From: Camellia lanceoleosa
Lineage: Eukaryota; Streptophyta; Magnoliopsida; Ericales; Theaceae
Assembly: GCA_025200525.1 (NCBI GenBank)
Contig: CM045761.1
Span: 100,602,182-100,666,181, forward strand
DNA: 64,000 bases
Direction: 5' to 3'
In this document: piece after piece, positions 1-11,370 of the stretch
How the letters are laid out: each line of letters starts with the position of its first letter
Numbering within the stretch: position 1 is the stretch's first letter
Made by a program: the position numbers and the translations under genes
The notes under the pieces: model-generated
Databases searched by the model: none
The model's input: the letters and a program-made list of their open reading frames with translations, nothing else
Told to the model about the DNA's origin: nothing

Positions 1-1458
1 AACAGTTAACAAATAGAACACACACTAAGTTCACAGTCGGAAGGATATAATTAAATCCCTAAATTCCTCGGTGTGGTTCTATGTCTAAATCCTCATTAAG
101 ATGCCTTAAACTAGGCCTAAGAATGCCTAGGATGGGATGAGGATGCAAAATGTGCATGATATACAATTTCAATTTTCGTAAAACAGGCCTCCGCCGAGCG
201 CAGTTTCGCCGAGCGACAAGCCAACAAAGGGTCACGCTCGAGCGTCAACTTACCCGCTCGAACGGACTGATGAACAATGCAAAAAAATACTGGATGCACG
301 ATTTTCCCGCTCGAGCGTTAAAATCCCCGCTCGAGCGGACTGTAAAACAATGCGAAGAAATGCTGGAAGCATGAATTCCCCGCTCGAGCGGACGTCCAAA
401 TTCTGGAAAATCCAGATTCAACCTCTGAGTTTCAAACCAAGCTTCAATGCTCCAAATCCGATCCTCTTGGGCCCATTTTCTGGAAAACTCTTTCAAACAC
501 ATAGAATAACAAGTTTTAAAGCTCAATTTAAGAAATCAAGGCCCAAGGGTGTTTCAATCAAACTCAGTTTCAAACCATTTTCAAGAACAATGCTCAAACA
601 TGACATGCATGCATTCAAAACAATTTTAAGCTTCAAATCATGCTCAAATGAGCTCAATTCTTTGAAAACAAAATGAAAACATGGACTATAACAATACCAT
701 GAACATGCATGTAGCATTCTCAAGAATTCAACTTCAAAAGTCCACAAATTCAACATGCATGCATGAATTCTAGCATGAATCAACCTATATGAACTCAAAC
801 ATGGTTTAATTCTACAATTGAGCAAGAATCATGCAAAATGAAGCTCCAAGATGACAAGAAGAAGATGAATTCACTCACCTAAGTCTCAATTTAAAGGTAA
901 GGAGGCTAGAGTAGCAAGTATACTTCAATCTACTTCAAGTCTCCTAGCAAATCACCAAGATGAACTCAACTCTCTCCCTCTCTCTACTATTTTCGGTGGA
1001 AGCAAAAGGAAATGACAGAAGAAAAGCTTTGATCAAATGTTAGTATAAGGCTCAAGTATGAGGAGTAGTGGGCCACTAAGTGGTCTAGGTGTAAATAAGT
1101 CAAACTTGGCCATTAAATCAATATTTAATCTAATTTAATCATTCCTAATCAATTTTCAGATAAATATATCATTAAATCAGAAATATTCTACTGAGTCTAA
1201 AACATCAAACGGTTTCTAAATCGGCCGCCGATAAGGCCTTCAATTAACAGTTTAAACACATGGATTCAAACAGATAATTAATCAATTAAACAGATAGAAA
1301 TGCAATATAACAGATAAACTTATTCAACTTCAGTTTCGGTTCCATTCAGTCTGTTCAGTAGTTCGTTCAGTTCACTTATCAGTCATTATCAGTTCAGTTT
1401 AACAGTAATCAGTAGATAATTCAGTGGTTTAACGGTAATCAGTACGAGGGTTGTTACA
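1..1458 (-). mobile_element. GypA 3' LTR (partial, cut by window edge)
   Basis: Left-hand copy of the GypA long terminal repeat. Bases 1-1458 match 7096-8569 almost throughout, and both copies stop at the same point with GGTTGTTACA, which read on the minus strand is the LTR start TGTAACAACC. About 900 bp of this copy lies left of the window. It differs from the other copy by scattered substitutions and by lacking one 19-bp unit containing CGCTCGAGCG. The short reading frames here are incidental. Confidence 0.93.
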
Positions 1459-1471
1459 GTCTCCCCTCCTT
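1459..1471 (-). other. GypA polypurine tract
   Basis: Read on the minus strand this is AAGGAGGGGAGAC, directly against the LTR start TGTAACAACC at 1458. This is the expected plus-strand priming site of an LTR retrotransposon. It fixes the element's orientation (transcribed right to left) and its 3' LTR boundary. Confidence 0.85.
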
Positions 1472-1480
1472 ATAAGGAGT

Positions 1481-2149
1481 TTAGTCCTCTAAACTCAAGT
1501 TACCTTCAGTCTGGAAGAAAACAGGATTCAGCGGGAACAAATCAGGATATCGCCTAGCCATGTCATCTTCCCTTTCCCAAGTGGCATACACACCACCATG
1601 GTTCTGCCAATCAACTTTCACTAGCGGGATCTCTTTGTTTCTCAGTTTCTTGATCCGTCTGTTCACAATCTGTATAGGCCGTTCCTCATAAGTGTAGTCA
1701 TCACTAAGCACTATCCGAGTAGGCTCAATCACATGAAACGGATCCTGGAGGTAGTCTCTCAACATCGAAATGTGGAAGACGTTATGCATATGCTCCATTT
1801 CAGGAGGAAGTGCAACTTGATACGCCACCGGATTGATTTTCTCAATAATCTGATACGGTCCGACATACCTCGGCGCTAACTTGCCTTTGACTCCAAAACG
1901 AGTCTGGCCTTTCATTGGTGTCACTTTCACAAAAACGTGATCACCCACTTCATACTCTCTGTCTCGTCTCCTGACATCGGCATAACTTTTCTGTTTGCTC
2001 TGTGCATTTTTCAGTCTCTGCTGTATCAATTTTACCTTTTCAGTCGTTTCATACACAATCTCGGGCCCAAGTAAAGGCCCATCTCCAACTTCTGCCCAGC
2101 AGATTGGAGATCTACACTTTCTGCCATACAACGCCTCGAAAGGCGCCAT
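1481..2149 (-). pseudogene. GypA pol: integrase C-terminus and chromodomain-like tail
   Basis: Last part of the Ty3/gypsy polyprotein, open for 222 codons. It starts with the integrase C-terminal region ([15 protein letters not shown], then [10 protein letters not shown] and [12 protein letters not shown]) and ends in a chromodomain-like segment ([19 protein letters not shown] followed by RYPDLF). Chromodomain tails mark plant chromoviruses and are thought to guide integration into heterochromatin. It is separated from the integrase core by a frameshift in the overlap with 2112-2312, so it is not translated as part of pol. A Tekay/Del-like chromovirus is the likely clade, an inference from domain order and motif style. 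Confidence 0.85.
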
Positions 2150-2568
2150 TCCAATACTCGAATGGTAGCTGTTGTTGTAGCGACCAAATTAACGGCAAAT
2201 GACTTTCCCAATTTCCCTGAAAGTCAAGGACACACATTCTCAGTAAATCCTCTAGAGTCTGGATGGTCCTTTCTGACTGTCCATCTGTCTGAGGATGATA
2301 GGCACTACTCAAATTTCAATTCAAGACTCCAATGCAACTGTAAGCTTTGCCAGAACCTCGATGTAAACTTCGAATCCCTGTCAGAAACAATAGATACAGG
2401 AACTCCGTGCAATCTAACAATTTCATCAATATAGATAACAGCCAATTTGTCTGCATTATAAATTGTCTTGACAGGTAGGAAGTGTGCAGATTTAGTCAAT
2501 GTATCAACAATAACCCAAATAGAGTCCATACCTTTCCTAGAGCGAGGTAATCCAACGATAAAATCCAT
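2112..2568 (-). pseudogene. GypA pol: integrase catalytic core, frameshifted
   Basis: Integrase core in two frames. 2568-2305 holds [29 protein letters not shown] and the second catalytic-aspartate region [12 protein letters not shown]. 2312-2112 holds [20 protein letters not shown], which carries the catalytic glutamate. The reading frame slips between FWQSLQ and the AYHPQTDGQ block, and again before the C-terminal segment. The core is entered from the zinc domain through an in-frame stop at 2581-2583, where the family normally has Trp (W to TGA). All main motifs are visible but no continuous enzyme can be made. Confidence 0.88.
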
Positions 2569-2580
2569 CGTGATATGCTC

Positions 2581-3285
2581 TCATTTCCACTCTGGTATGG
2601 GTAAGGGTTGCAGTAAGCCTGCGGGTCGCTGATGTTCCGCTTTGACTTGCTGGCAATGAAGACACTTAGACACAAATTCAGCAATTTCCTTCTTCATTCC
2701 TGGCCACCAGAAATTCTGTTTCAGATCTTGGTACATTTTCGTATTCCCTGGGTGAATAGAAAACTTTGAACTGTGGCCTTCTTGCAGAACTCTTCTTTTC
2801 AATTCCGTGTCATTCAGTACACACAGTCTGTCTTGAAATTTCAATACATCGTTGTCAAATTTGAACCCCGGTCTCGATTTTGAATCTCTTTCTTCAACAA
2901 TCTTCTTCAAGTAATCATCCAGTTGTTGTTTTTCTTTAATTTCCTCAATTAAGGCTAGTTGAGCAGTAATGGCAGCTATTGTTCCACCCTGTTCTTTCAA
3001 AACAATTTCAATCTCAGACTTTTCCAGATCAAGAAGCAACTCTTTCTGTCCTGTCAGCAAACAGGCTAAGTTCCCAATCGATTTCTGGCTCAAGGCATCG
3101 GCAACGGTGTTGGCTTTTCCTGGATGGTACAGAATCTGTAGATCATAATCTTTTATCAGTTCAAGCCATCTCCGCTGTCTCATATTCAGTTCTTTCTGAG
3201 TGAAAAAGTACTTTAGGCTCTTGTGGTCAGTATACACTTCACATGTTGCTCCATACAAATAGTGACGCCAAATTTTCAAAGGCAA
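2581..3285 (-). pseudogene. GypA pol: RNase H C-terminus and integrase zinc domain
   Basis: This 234-codon open stretch contains the second half of RNase H ([57 protein letters not shown]) and then the integrase N-terminal zinc-binding region ([20 protein letters not shown], with CLHC as the cysteine pair). The order RT-RNase H-IN is that of Ty3/gypsy. The frame starts after a small indel relative to the first half of RNase H and ends at the in-frame TGA at 2581. Confidence 0.9.
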
Positions 3286-3550
3286 AAACCTCTTCGCAAT
3301 GAAGTTCTAGGTCATGGGTCGGGTAGTTCTTTTCGTGTGGTCTCAACTGTCGGGAAGCATAAGCAATAACTCTCCCATTCTGCATTAAAACACATCCCAA
3401 ACCCTTATGAGAAGCATCACTAAATACAGTATAACCATCCGTACCTGAAGGTAGAGTCAGAATCGGTGCAGTTACAAGTCTAGTTTTCAACTCCTGAAAT
3501 GCTGATTCCCTTTGGTCGGTCCAGTCAAATGATATCTCTTTCTGTGTCAA
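3239..3550 (-). pseudogene. GypA pol: RNase H N-terminus
   Basis: N-terminal half of the gypsy RNase H. The catalytic Asp context is [18 protein letters not shown], followed by [20 protein letters not shown] and [15 protein letters not shown], where the frame departs from the family pattern. The normal residues ([12 protein letters not shown] type) continue in the neighbouring frame from 3285. About 80 bp upstream, between 3550 and 3633, lies the RT-RNase H connection in another frame. Confidence 0.87.
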
Positions 3551-3632
3551 CTGAGTCAGTGGTAAGGCAATTTTGGAGAAATCTTTGACAAACCTTCTGT
3601 AATATCCAACATTCCCAAAAGCTTGGACTTTG

Positions 3633-4181
3633 TTACATTCGGTCTAGGCCACCACTACAACTTCGATTTTCTCGGATCAGAATTCCATCTTTGCTAACAA
3701 CATGCCCCAAAAACATCACATGGTCAAGCCAAAACTCACATTTAGACAATTTAGCATACAGTTTCTGTTCTCTTAAGGTTTGCAGGGCAAGTCTCAGATG
3801 GTGTTCATGTTCTTCTACGGTCTTAGAATAAATCAGTATGTCATCAATGAATACCACAATAAAATCATCAAGGTATGGTTTAAAAATTCTGTTCATGAGG
3901 TCCATAAATGCGGCAGGGGCATTCGTAACTCTGAACGGCATAACTAAAAATTCAAAGTGGCCATACCTCGTTCTAAAAGCAGTTTTATCAATATCTTCCG
4001 GTTTAACTTTCAGTTGGTGATACCACGATCTGAGATCAATCTTGGAAAACACTTGTGCACCCTGTAACTGGTCAAATAAATCATCAATACGCGGTAACGG
4101 ATATTTATTCTTACTGCTACCTTGTTCGGGCCATGTAATCAATACATACGCCTCTGATCCATCTTTCTTTTTCACAAACAA
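3633..4181 (-). pseudogene. GypA pol: reverse transcriptase
   Basis: Most of the gypsy reverse transcriptase: FVKKKDGS, then [70 protein letters not shown] and the catalytic [10 protein letters not shown] block (the DD lies near 3840-3848), followed by [20 protein letters not shown]. The usual S-G-Y is S-W-Y here. The stop at 4194-4196 (TGA where Trp is normal) cuts the protein off from protease, and a frameshift near 3675 ends it. The catalytic aspartates are intact. Confidence 0.92.
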
Positions 4182-4193
4182 AACGGGTGCACC

Positions 4194-4907
4194 TCACGGT
4201 GACGTACTGGGTCTGATAAACTTCTTGTCTAACAGTTGCTGCAATTGCACTTTCAATTCTTTCAGTTCAGTTAGAGCCATTCGATAAGGAGCTTTAGATA
4301 TCGGTTGTGTACCCGGAACTACGTCCACAATAAATTCAATTTCCCTGTCAATCAAATCCCCTGGCAAATCATCTGGAAATACATCTGGGAATTCTCTGAC
4401 TATAGGAATGCAATTCACATCAGTTTTCACATTATCATTAGCAGATACAGCCAATACAGAACACAGATATCCTTTACACCCCTTTCTAATCAGTTTGACA
4501 GCCTTTACAGAAGAAATCAGATATGGAGGAGGTACTACTCCACTCCCATTAAACACAAATTCAGGCAAACCCGGTGGACGGAAAACTACTTGTTTTGTTA
4601 CACAGTCTATAGTGGCATGATATTTTTGTAGCCAATCCATCCCCAATATTACATCAAAATGATCTATGTTCAACGGTAGTAAATCAATAAACAGATGCAT
4701 ATCCCCAACAATAATCTCACAAGCAGGATACATATATGCACATGTCATGGATCCCCCAACAGGTGATGATACAGCTAGCAAATAGTTCATGGGTTCTAAG
4801 GGTCTATTCAATTTACGCGAAAAAGCATGCGACACATAAGAATGTGTAGACCCCGAATCAATCAATACATAAGCATTTTGAGCATAGATAGAGAGGATAC
4901 CTGACAC
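4194..4907 (-). pseudogene. GypA pol: aspartic protease and linker to RT
   Basis: 237-codon open stretch. It begins near the retropepsin active site LIDSGSTHSYVSHAF (the DSG codons are 4851-4859) and includes the family motifs VILGMDWLQKYHATID and REFPDVFPDDLPG. It then leads into the RT N-terminus ISKAPYRMA and LQQLLDKKFIRPSTSP. The protease would cleave the Gag-Pol polyprotein in the virus-like particle. It overlaps the gag reading frame (4862-4907) in a different phase, so either gag and pol were linked by a shift or a later indel separated them. It ends at the TGA at 4194. Confidence 0.9.
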
Positions 4908-5989
4908 AACAGCCTCAAGAGCTTTTGCACGTCCCCTGGTACTAGGGCAAACACTCGGCCCTGCCTCATAGGCTCTTTCCCGGTAGCTTTGGGGTTCGGT
5001 TTTGGTGCTACATTTGATGCTGCTGCGCTCGGTGCAGCTTTACTACTAACTGGTGGAGCAGAAGGGCAGTCTTTAATTCGGTGGCCCACCTTGCCACACC
5101 TGAAACAAGCTCCAGAAATCTGGTAGCAAACCCCTTTGTGCTTGTTGCCACATAAGGAGCAGGGTGGAGTAAACCCACTCCCTTGGCTGGGGCTAGTCGT
5201 CGACCCCGTATTCTGTTTCTTGTTTGCTGGGTTATGCTTGCCTTTCTTAAATTTGAAACCCTGTCTTTTGCCTTGCCACTCGCTTGTTCGGTGTTTGATC
5301 GCTTTCACCGCTGCAATATTTGTCTCGGCCATCAATGCCCGGTCGAGAACACCTACATAAGTTGGCATTTTCAAAACATTTATTCGATCTTGTATAGCGA
5401 CACTAAGGCCGCCTTCAAACCTCCTGGCCTTCTTATAATCGGTATCCACCATATGTGGTGCATACCTAACAAGTTCAGTAAAATTCTTCTCATACTCGGC
5501 AACAGACGTCTTGCCCTGTCTCAACTGTTCAAACTCGGTCACTTTTCTGTCCCTGATGCACTGGGGAAAATACTTTTCAAAGAAGGACTCCTTAAACTGA
5601 GCCCAAGTCACAATAGTATTTGCATCACGGGTCAACATCCACCACCTTCTTGCTTCTTCCTGAAGGGTGAAGGTTGCCAACAATACTTTGTTTGCTTCGG
5701 AGCACGGAAAAACCTCAAACAACTTTTTCGCCTCAAGAACCCAAAGCCACCTTTAACGGTTCCAAGCCTCCCCGAAAGGACGACGGTTTCATTTTTCAAT
5801 TTCGAAGTCAAGGCAATAATGTCCACCTCATTAGCATTCACATTCTCAGACATTTTGTTCGGTTGCACCGGAGGAGGAGGAGGTGGGGTTCGATTGTTGT
5901 TCGAAGTCTTTCAATTATCACCCCATCATTTGTTCAAGTCCGCCATTCGCCTCGAGAGGATGATGCTTCATTTCATTTGCATTATCCAT
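4862..5989 (-). pseudogene. GypA gag (capsid and CCHC zinc knuckle)
   Basis: The likely original start is the ATG at 5987-5989, followed within about 24 codons by a stop. A second open piece is 5868-5632. The main open stretch is 5722-4862 with the retrotransposon gag domain (EEARRWWMLTRDANTIVTWA, FKESFFEKYFP, EFEQLRQGKTSVAEYEKNF, APHMV). A basic, low-complexity region and a zinc knuckle CFRCGKVGHRIKDC (C-x2-C-x4-H-x4-C, bases 5066-5107) follow. Gag packages element RNA. At least one frameshift and one stop in the first 110 codons break it. Confidence 0.87.
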
Positions 5990-6176
5990 TTTGCTATAAC
6001 AAATTATAACAGCTTATCATTATAAACATTGTACAATTAAGCGATTTAACACTTTAACATATAATCGATCCATAAGCACACACTTTTCAAATTCATGAGA
6101 TGCCCTAATTGCTTCTCTAGGACACTCTATAGCTCGTTTGGACACGTGTGTGCGGTATAACTCGTGGTTAAGTATC

Positions 6177-6188
6177 GCTCTGATACCA
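6177..6188 (-). other. GypA primer-binding site (tRNA-Met)
   Basis: Minus-strand TGGTATCAGAGC, the common plant initiator tRNA-Met primer site. It sits three bases inside the 5' LTR edge at 6192. It sets the LTR boundary and the orientation. Confidence 0.92.
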
Positions 6189-6191
6189 CTC

Positions 6192-8569
6192 TGACACGAC
6201 CCAAACCCGGCCCTATGGGTTTAGCACCGTAACTGGCCAGTAATCCGAGATTACCAAAGGCCTATAGAACAGTAATACAGTCAAACAGAGTACAGGGCCT
6301 GGCGGAAGCCAATACAGTAAATAACTAGTGTCCATTGAGCTGTGAAAATCTGTATGTCAAAAACATTTTTATGCATTCATACGGTTCAACACAGTACAGT
6401 CTATACAATCATTTACAGTCGAACAAGACGGATCGAATCCTCGATAACAAGACAAGAAATGCGACTATACAAAAGTACAATACAGTAAGGAGACCGATAG
6501 GGGACACAAAAACACCCCAAGCCATACCATGGCAACTCGGAACCTCGCAGTGAGGCACATAGGTTGGCTTGACAAAACTGGGGACCAATCCCACGCTCCT
6601 AGCTCCGATGCTGTCGAGAACCTACATATATATATAAACAGGAGCTAAAGCCCGATGAATAACATACGATGTAAAGAGGTTATGAATGAATGTCCTTACA
6701 GAATGAAATCAATTCATTATACAAGATTTCAATCTTTCAAGATTTCATCAATCAAGATTTCAATCAATCACCATATGTGGTACATCCATTAGCCTATAAA
6801 CAAGAGGGTCCAAAAGGACCGGATGACAGCACCAACAAGAATGATGATCATCAATCAAGAAACAAGATGGTTTCATAAGGAAACCGACAGAGCTCAGAAT
6901 GTCAATAACAAAGGTGCTAAGGATGCCTGTCTGATTCAAATGCAGGACATACATTCATTCAATAAACAATATCAGTTCAATAAACAGTTCAGTTCAGTAT
7001 TCAAAATATAACCATTTGAACATATCTTTACACAATCTGTTACTCACAGAGATTGGGCTAAAGCAGCTAGAGCGCGTCCCCGAGAGCCAACCCTAAACAG
7101 TTAACAAATAGAACACACACTAAGTTCACAGTCGGAAGGATATAATTAAATCCCTAAATTCCTCGGTGTGGTTCTATGTCTAAATCCTCATTAAGATGCC
7201 TTAAACTAGGCCTAAGAATGCCTAGGATGGGATGAGGATGCAAAAATGTGCACAGTATACAATTTCAGAATTTTTAAAACAGGCCTCCGCCGAGCGCAGT
7301 TTCGCCGCTCGGCGACAAGCCAACAAAGGGTCACGCTCGAGCGTCAACTTACCCGCTCGAACGGACTGATGAACAATGCAAAAAAATACTGGATGCACGA
7401 TTTTCCCGCTCGAGCGTTAAAATCCCCGCTCGAGCGGACTGTAAAACAATGCGAAGAAATGCTGGAAGCATGAATTCCCCGCTCGAGCGGCATTTCCCCC
7501 GCTCGAGCGGACGTCCAAATTCTGGAAAATCCATATTTGACCTCTGAGTTTCAAACCAAGCTTCAATGCTCCAAATCCGATCCTCTTGGGCCCATTTTCT
7601 GGAAAACTCTTTCAAACACATAGAATAACAAGTTTTAAAGCTCAATTTAAGAAATCAAGGCCCAAGGGTGTTTCAATCAAACTCAGTTTCAAACCATTTT
7701 CAAGAACAATGCTCAAACATGACATGCATGCATTCAAAACAATTTTAAGCTTCAAATCATGCTCAAATGAGCTCAATTCTTTGAAAACAAAATGAAAACA
7801 TGGACTATAACAATACCATGAACATGCATGTAGCATTCTCAAGAATTCAACTTCAAAAGTCCACAAATTCAACATGCATGCATGAATTCTAGCATGAATC
7901 AACCTATATGAACTCAAACATGGTTTAATTCTACAATTGAGCAAGAATCATGCAAAATGAAGCTCCAAGATGACAAGAAGAAGATGAATTCACTCACCTA
8001 AGTCTCAATTTAAAGGTAAGGAGGCTAGAGTAGCAAGTATACTTCAATCTACTTCAAGTCTCCTAGCAAATCACCAAGATGAACTCAACTCTCTCCCTCT
8101 CTCTACTATTTTCGGTGGAAGCAAAAGGAAATGACAGAAGAAAAGCTTTGATCAAATGTTAGTATAAGGCTCAAGTATGAGGAGTAGTGGGCCACTAAGT
8201 GGTCTAGGTGTAAATAAGTCAAACTTGGCCATTAAATCAATATTTAATCTAATTTAATCATTCCTAATCAATTTTCAGATAAATATATCATTAAATCAGA
8301 AATATTCTACTGAGTCTAAAACATCAAACGGTTTCTAAATCGGCCGTCGATAAGGCCTTCAATTAACAGTTTAAACACATGGATTCAAACAGATAATTAA
8401 TCAATTAAACAGATAGAAATGCAATATAACAGATAAACTTATTCCAGTTTCGGTTCCATTCAATGCTTCGAGGTTCGTCGATTCACTTATCAGTCATTAT
8501 CAGTTTAGTTTAACAGTAATCAGTAGATAATTCAGTGGTTTAACGGTAATCAGTACGAGGGTTGTTACA
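6192..8569 (-). mobile_element. GypA 5' LTR (complete, 2378 bp)
   Basis: Complete LTR. On the plus strand it begins TGACACGACCC beside the primer-binding site and ends GGTTGTTACA, so it reads TG...CA in the element's own direction. Bases 7096-8569 match the partial copy at 1-1458. A cluster of CGCTCGAGCG palindromes lies at 7334, 7407, 7427, 7480 and 7500. The bases right of it (CAATC, 8570-8574) are the expected target-site duplication, whose partner should lie left of the window. It contains no convincing gene; open frames such as 7642-7944 recur in both LTR copies and are incidental. Confidence 0.94.
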
Positions 8570-8975
8570 CAATCTTAGGGGAATGGAGAGTATTTTAGAG
8601 TGAGAAACTAGGGTTTTTCAGAAATGAGGAGAGAGGAGGGAAGATAGAAATGAAAAGTTAAAAGAATGATCTAGAATTGTATTTTTAAAGTAGCTGAATT
8701 CGTGCAGTCTGCTCGAGCACAACTTCCTATACTCGAGTGTAAGACACAAACCCGGGAGGCTCGCCAAACCTGAGAATCCTCCGCTCAAGTGTAAAATGAC
8801 AAGTCCCAGAAGGTTTTCAAAGCTATAGTGAAACAACTAAGAGCCAACATTCTCCGCTCCAGCACAACTTCCTGAGCTCAAGCGACCCACCTACAAACTC
8901 GCGAGATTCTGAGAGCTGAATTCTCTGCTTAAGTGTAATATCCTTCGTTCAAGCAGACCCAGGAACAAAATGTCA
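8570..8975 (-). mobile_element. GypB 3' LTR fragment, split by GypA
   Basis: Aligns with 15794-16200, the last 407 bp of the GypB 5' LTR, and ends at the same bases (AACAAAATGTCA). GypA inserted at the CAATC at 8570-8574, so the remaining 1.4 kb of this LTR should lie left of the window beyond GypA. This copy has lost many CpG sites still present in the right copy, for example in its CTCGAGCG motifs. Confidence 0.9.
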
Positions 8976-8990
8976 GAATCTGTCCCCCTT
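8976..8990 (-). other. GypB polypurine tract
   Basis: Minus-strand AAGGGGGACAGATTC directly abuts the LTR start TGACATTTTG at 8975. It has the expected position and composition for plus-strand priming. Confidence 0.75.
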
Positions 8991-9267
8991 AGGGAATTTC
9001 ACCCGTGAAATTAGCGTCCAATCTCAAGCTGATATGAAATATGGTAATATGAATATATCCACCAAATCTTTAACAACTCCTAATATTATATTAAAGTGTG
9101 GCAACATCAATATGCTTATCAATCCTTAGCAATCCCATAATTAAATAGTATATGTCAATTTGAATCCAAAAATTAAAGACAAGGAAATAATAGAAAATTC
9201 TAGTTCATCTTTAATTCATCAAGTATAAAGAAGGAGTAACAAGCAACTACATCATAAATTAGAAAAT

Positions 9268-9640
9268 AATTTCGGATATTTCTCGCGGACCTCAGCTTCA
9301 CGCTCCCATGTTGCTTCCTCCACACTGTGATGATGCTATAACACTTTAACTAAGGGGATTATGTTTACCCCTCAAAACTTGCTCTCTAGTATCTTAGATT
9401 TGGAGTGGTTTTTCTTCATACAACACATCTTCATCTATATTAATCTCCATCCAATCTAACACATGTGAGGGATCGGGTTCATACTTGCAGAGTGTAGACA
9501 CGTGAAACACATCGTGGACTCTAGAGAGTTGTGGCGGCAATACAAGACAATATGCAACTTCCCCAATCCGTTCGATGACATCAAATGGACCGATGAATCT
9601 AGGTGATAGTTTTCCACTTTGGCCAAACTTCATCAACCCT
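9268..9640 (-). pseudogene. GypB pol: integrase C-terminus and chromodomain-like tail
   Basis: 9636-9394 reads [38 protein letters not shown] and [12 protein letters not shown], the gypsy integrase C-terminal module. Beyond the stop near 9394 the same protein continues in recognisable form with HHSVEEATWEREAEV and REKYPKLF, a chromodomain-like tail ending about 9268. At least one stop separates the two parts. It is related to but clearly different from the GypA protein. Confidence 0.82.
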
Positions 9641-10400
9641 TTTCTTGGAGATATTTTTCAAAAATGCATGATCACTAACTTCAAAGGATAAGGGTCGTCT
9701 TCTTCTATCAGCTTAGCTCTTTTGCCAGCTTTGGACGGTGACTAACCTTTTTCGAATGGGAGCTGTTATCTCCGTAGTCTCACGAACTAGATCCAGGCCT
9801 AGTAAATGTGAATCTCTCACTTCAGCCCAACAAACCAGTGATCTACACGAACACCCATACAATGCCTCGAAAGGTGCCATCTCAATACTTGCTCAATAGT
9901 TATGATTATGGGAAAATTTAACAAAAGGTAGGTTCTTCTCCCAAGACCCCTTAAAATCTAATACACATGCCCTCAACATGTCTTCTAAAATCTGAATAGT
10001 ATGTTCAATTTGCCTGTCGGTCTGGGGGTGATAAGCCATACTAAAATTCTATTGAGTACCCGAGGCACTTTGAAGACTTTGCCATAGCCTGGCTGTAAGG
10101 CAAGGGCCTCTATCAGATACTATACTCACTAGAACCCCATGGAGGTGAACAATCTCACGGATGTAAAGTTCAGCTAGAAATTGTATGGAATCCCCTATGC
10201 TCATCGCAAAGAAGTGAGCTGATTTAGTAAGTCTATCCACTATCATCCATATCGCATCATTATTGCATTGCGTTCTAGGAAGGCCAATGATGAAGTCCAT
10301 AGTAACATGTTCTCACTTCCATTCTGTAATCGATAGAGGCTGTAGTGGTCCAGTTGGCCTTTAATGCTCGGCCTTAACTTATTGACATGTCAAACATTTG
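9641..10400 (-). pseudogene. GypB pol: integrase zinc domain and catalytic core, broken
   Basis: The longest open part is 10300-10049: MDFIIGLPRTQCNNDAIWM, VDRLTKSAHFFAM, YIREIVHLHGVLVSIVSDRG, RLWQSLQSASGTQ. This covers the first two catalytic Asp contexts. Downstream, the HPQTDGQ-type block and the FEALYGC region can be traced on the minus strand around 9830-10040, but they are crossed by stops and frame changes. The zinc-binding part lies around 10380-10520, also broken. Confidence 0.78.
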
Positions 10401-10611
10401 GACACAAATGAGGCTACATTCTTTTTCATACCCCTCTACCAGAATTGTCAGCTTAGATTGTGATACATTTTGGTGCCTCTAGGATGCGCGGCTAAGCAGA
10501 AATGATGGAAGTCTCTCAAAACTTCATCTCTCATGGATTCAGACACAAACAACTAGCTAAGGTAACAAACACTAGATTCCGTATAGATATTCAGCCCTTC
10601 TCTTCTTTCCT

Positions 10612-11205
10612 TTAAAGAATTCTCCTTCTAATTGCATCCACTTCTAGATCACTCAGTTGTGCTTCAACCACTCTCTTAACAAGGGTAGGTTGTGCAATGG
10701 TTGTGAAGAGGGTAGCTTGTTCCGATGATTCACCAAGCTGTAAAGCAAAATCATTGGCATCCCCCATCATCTTCCATTCCCTCGTTGCTAGACTCACCAT
10801 AGTGCTTACAGGTTTTCTACTCAAAGCATCCGCAACTACATTGGCTTTGTCGGGATAGTAGTGTATTTCAAAATCATAGTCCTCTAGAAATTCCATCCAT
10901 CTCTGTTGGCTAAGATTCAAATCTTCTGGGGAGAATAAGTATTTGAGGCTTTTGTGGTCAGAGAAAACTTCAAACTTTTCACCATATAGATAGTGTCTCC
11001 ACAACTTCAATGCAAAAACAACGGCGGCAAGTTCTAAGTCATGTGTCGGGTAATTTCTATCATGGGTCTTTAATTGGTGCGAGCCATATGCAACCACTTT
11101 TCCCCCTTGCATTAGAACACATCCTAACCCCTCTCTGGAGGCATCATAGTATACTGTATCACCTAAACCACATTCCGGGATGATAAGGATAGGAGTTGTA
11201 GTCAA
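10612..11205 (-). pseudogene. GypB pol: RNase H
   Basis: 197-codon open stretch with the complete gypsy RNase H pattern: [93 protein letters not shown]. The first catalytic Asp is in a YDAS context. It is the best-preserved domain of this element. The link to RT upstream (11205-11371) is broken by stops. Confidence 0.88.
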
Positions 11206-11370
11206 TCTAAGTTTTAGTTCTTCAAAAAATTCTCACAAGCTTCATTCCAAACAAACTTCACTCCCTTGCGGGTCAATCTAGTTAATGGCAATGCTATAGA
11301 AGAGAAGTTCTTCACAAATCGGCGATAGTAACTAGCTAAACCCAGAAAACTACGAATTTCTGAAGCGCTT

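Noticed and set aside
523..825. 100-codon frame present in both GypA LTRs (also 7642-7944)
   Set aside because: Its conservation is explained by the LTR repeat itself; composition is not protein-like and no domain is visible.
5183..6025. 280-codon plus-strand frame
   Set aside because: It is the antisense shadow of GypA gag, whose zinc knuckle and capsid motifs are clear on the minus strand.
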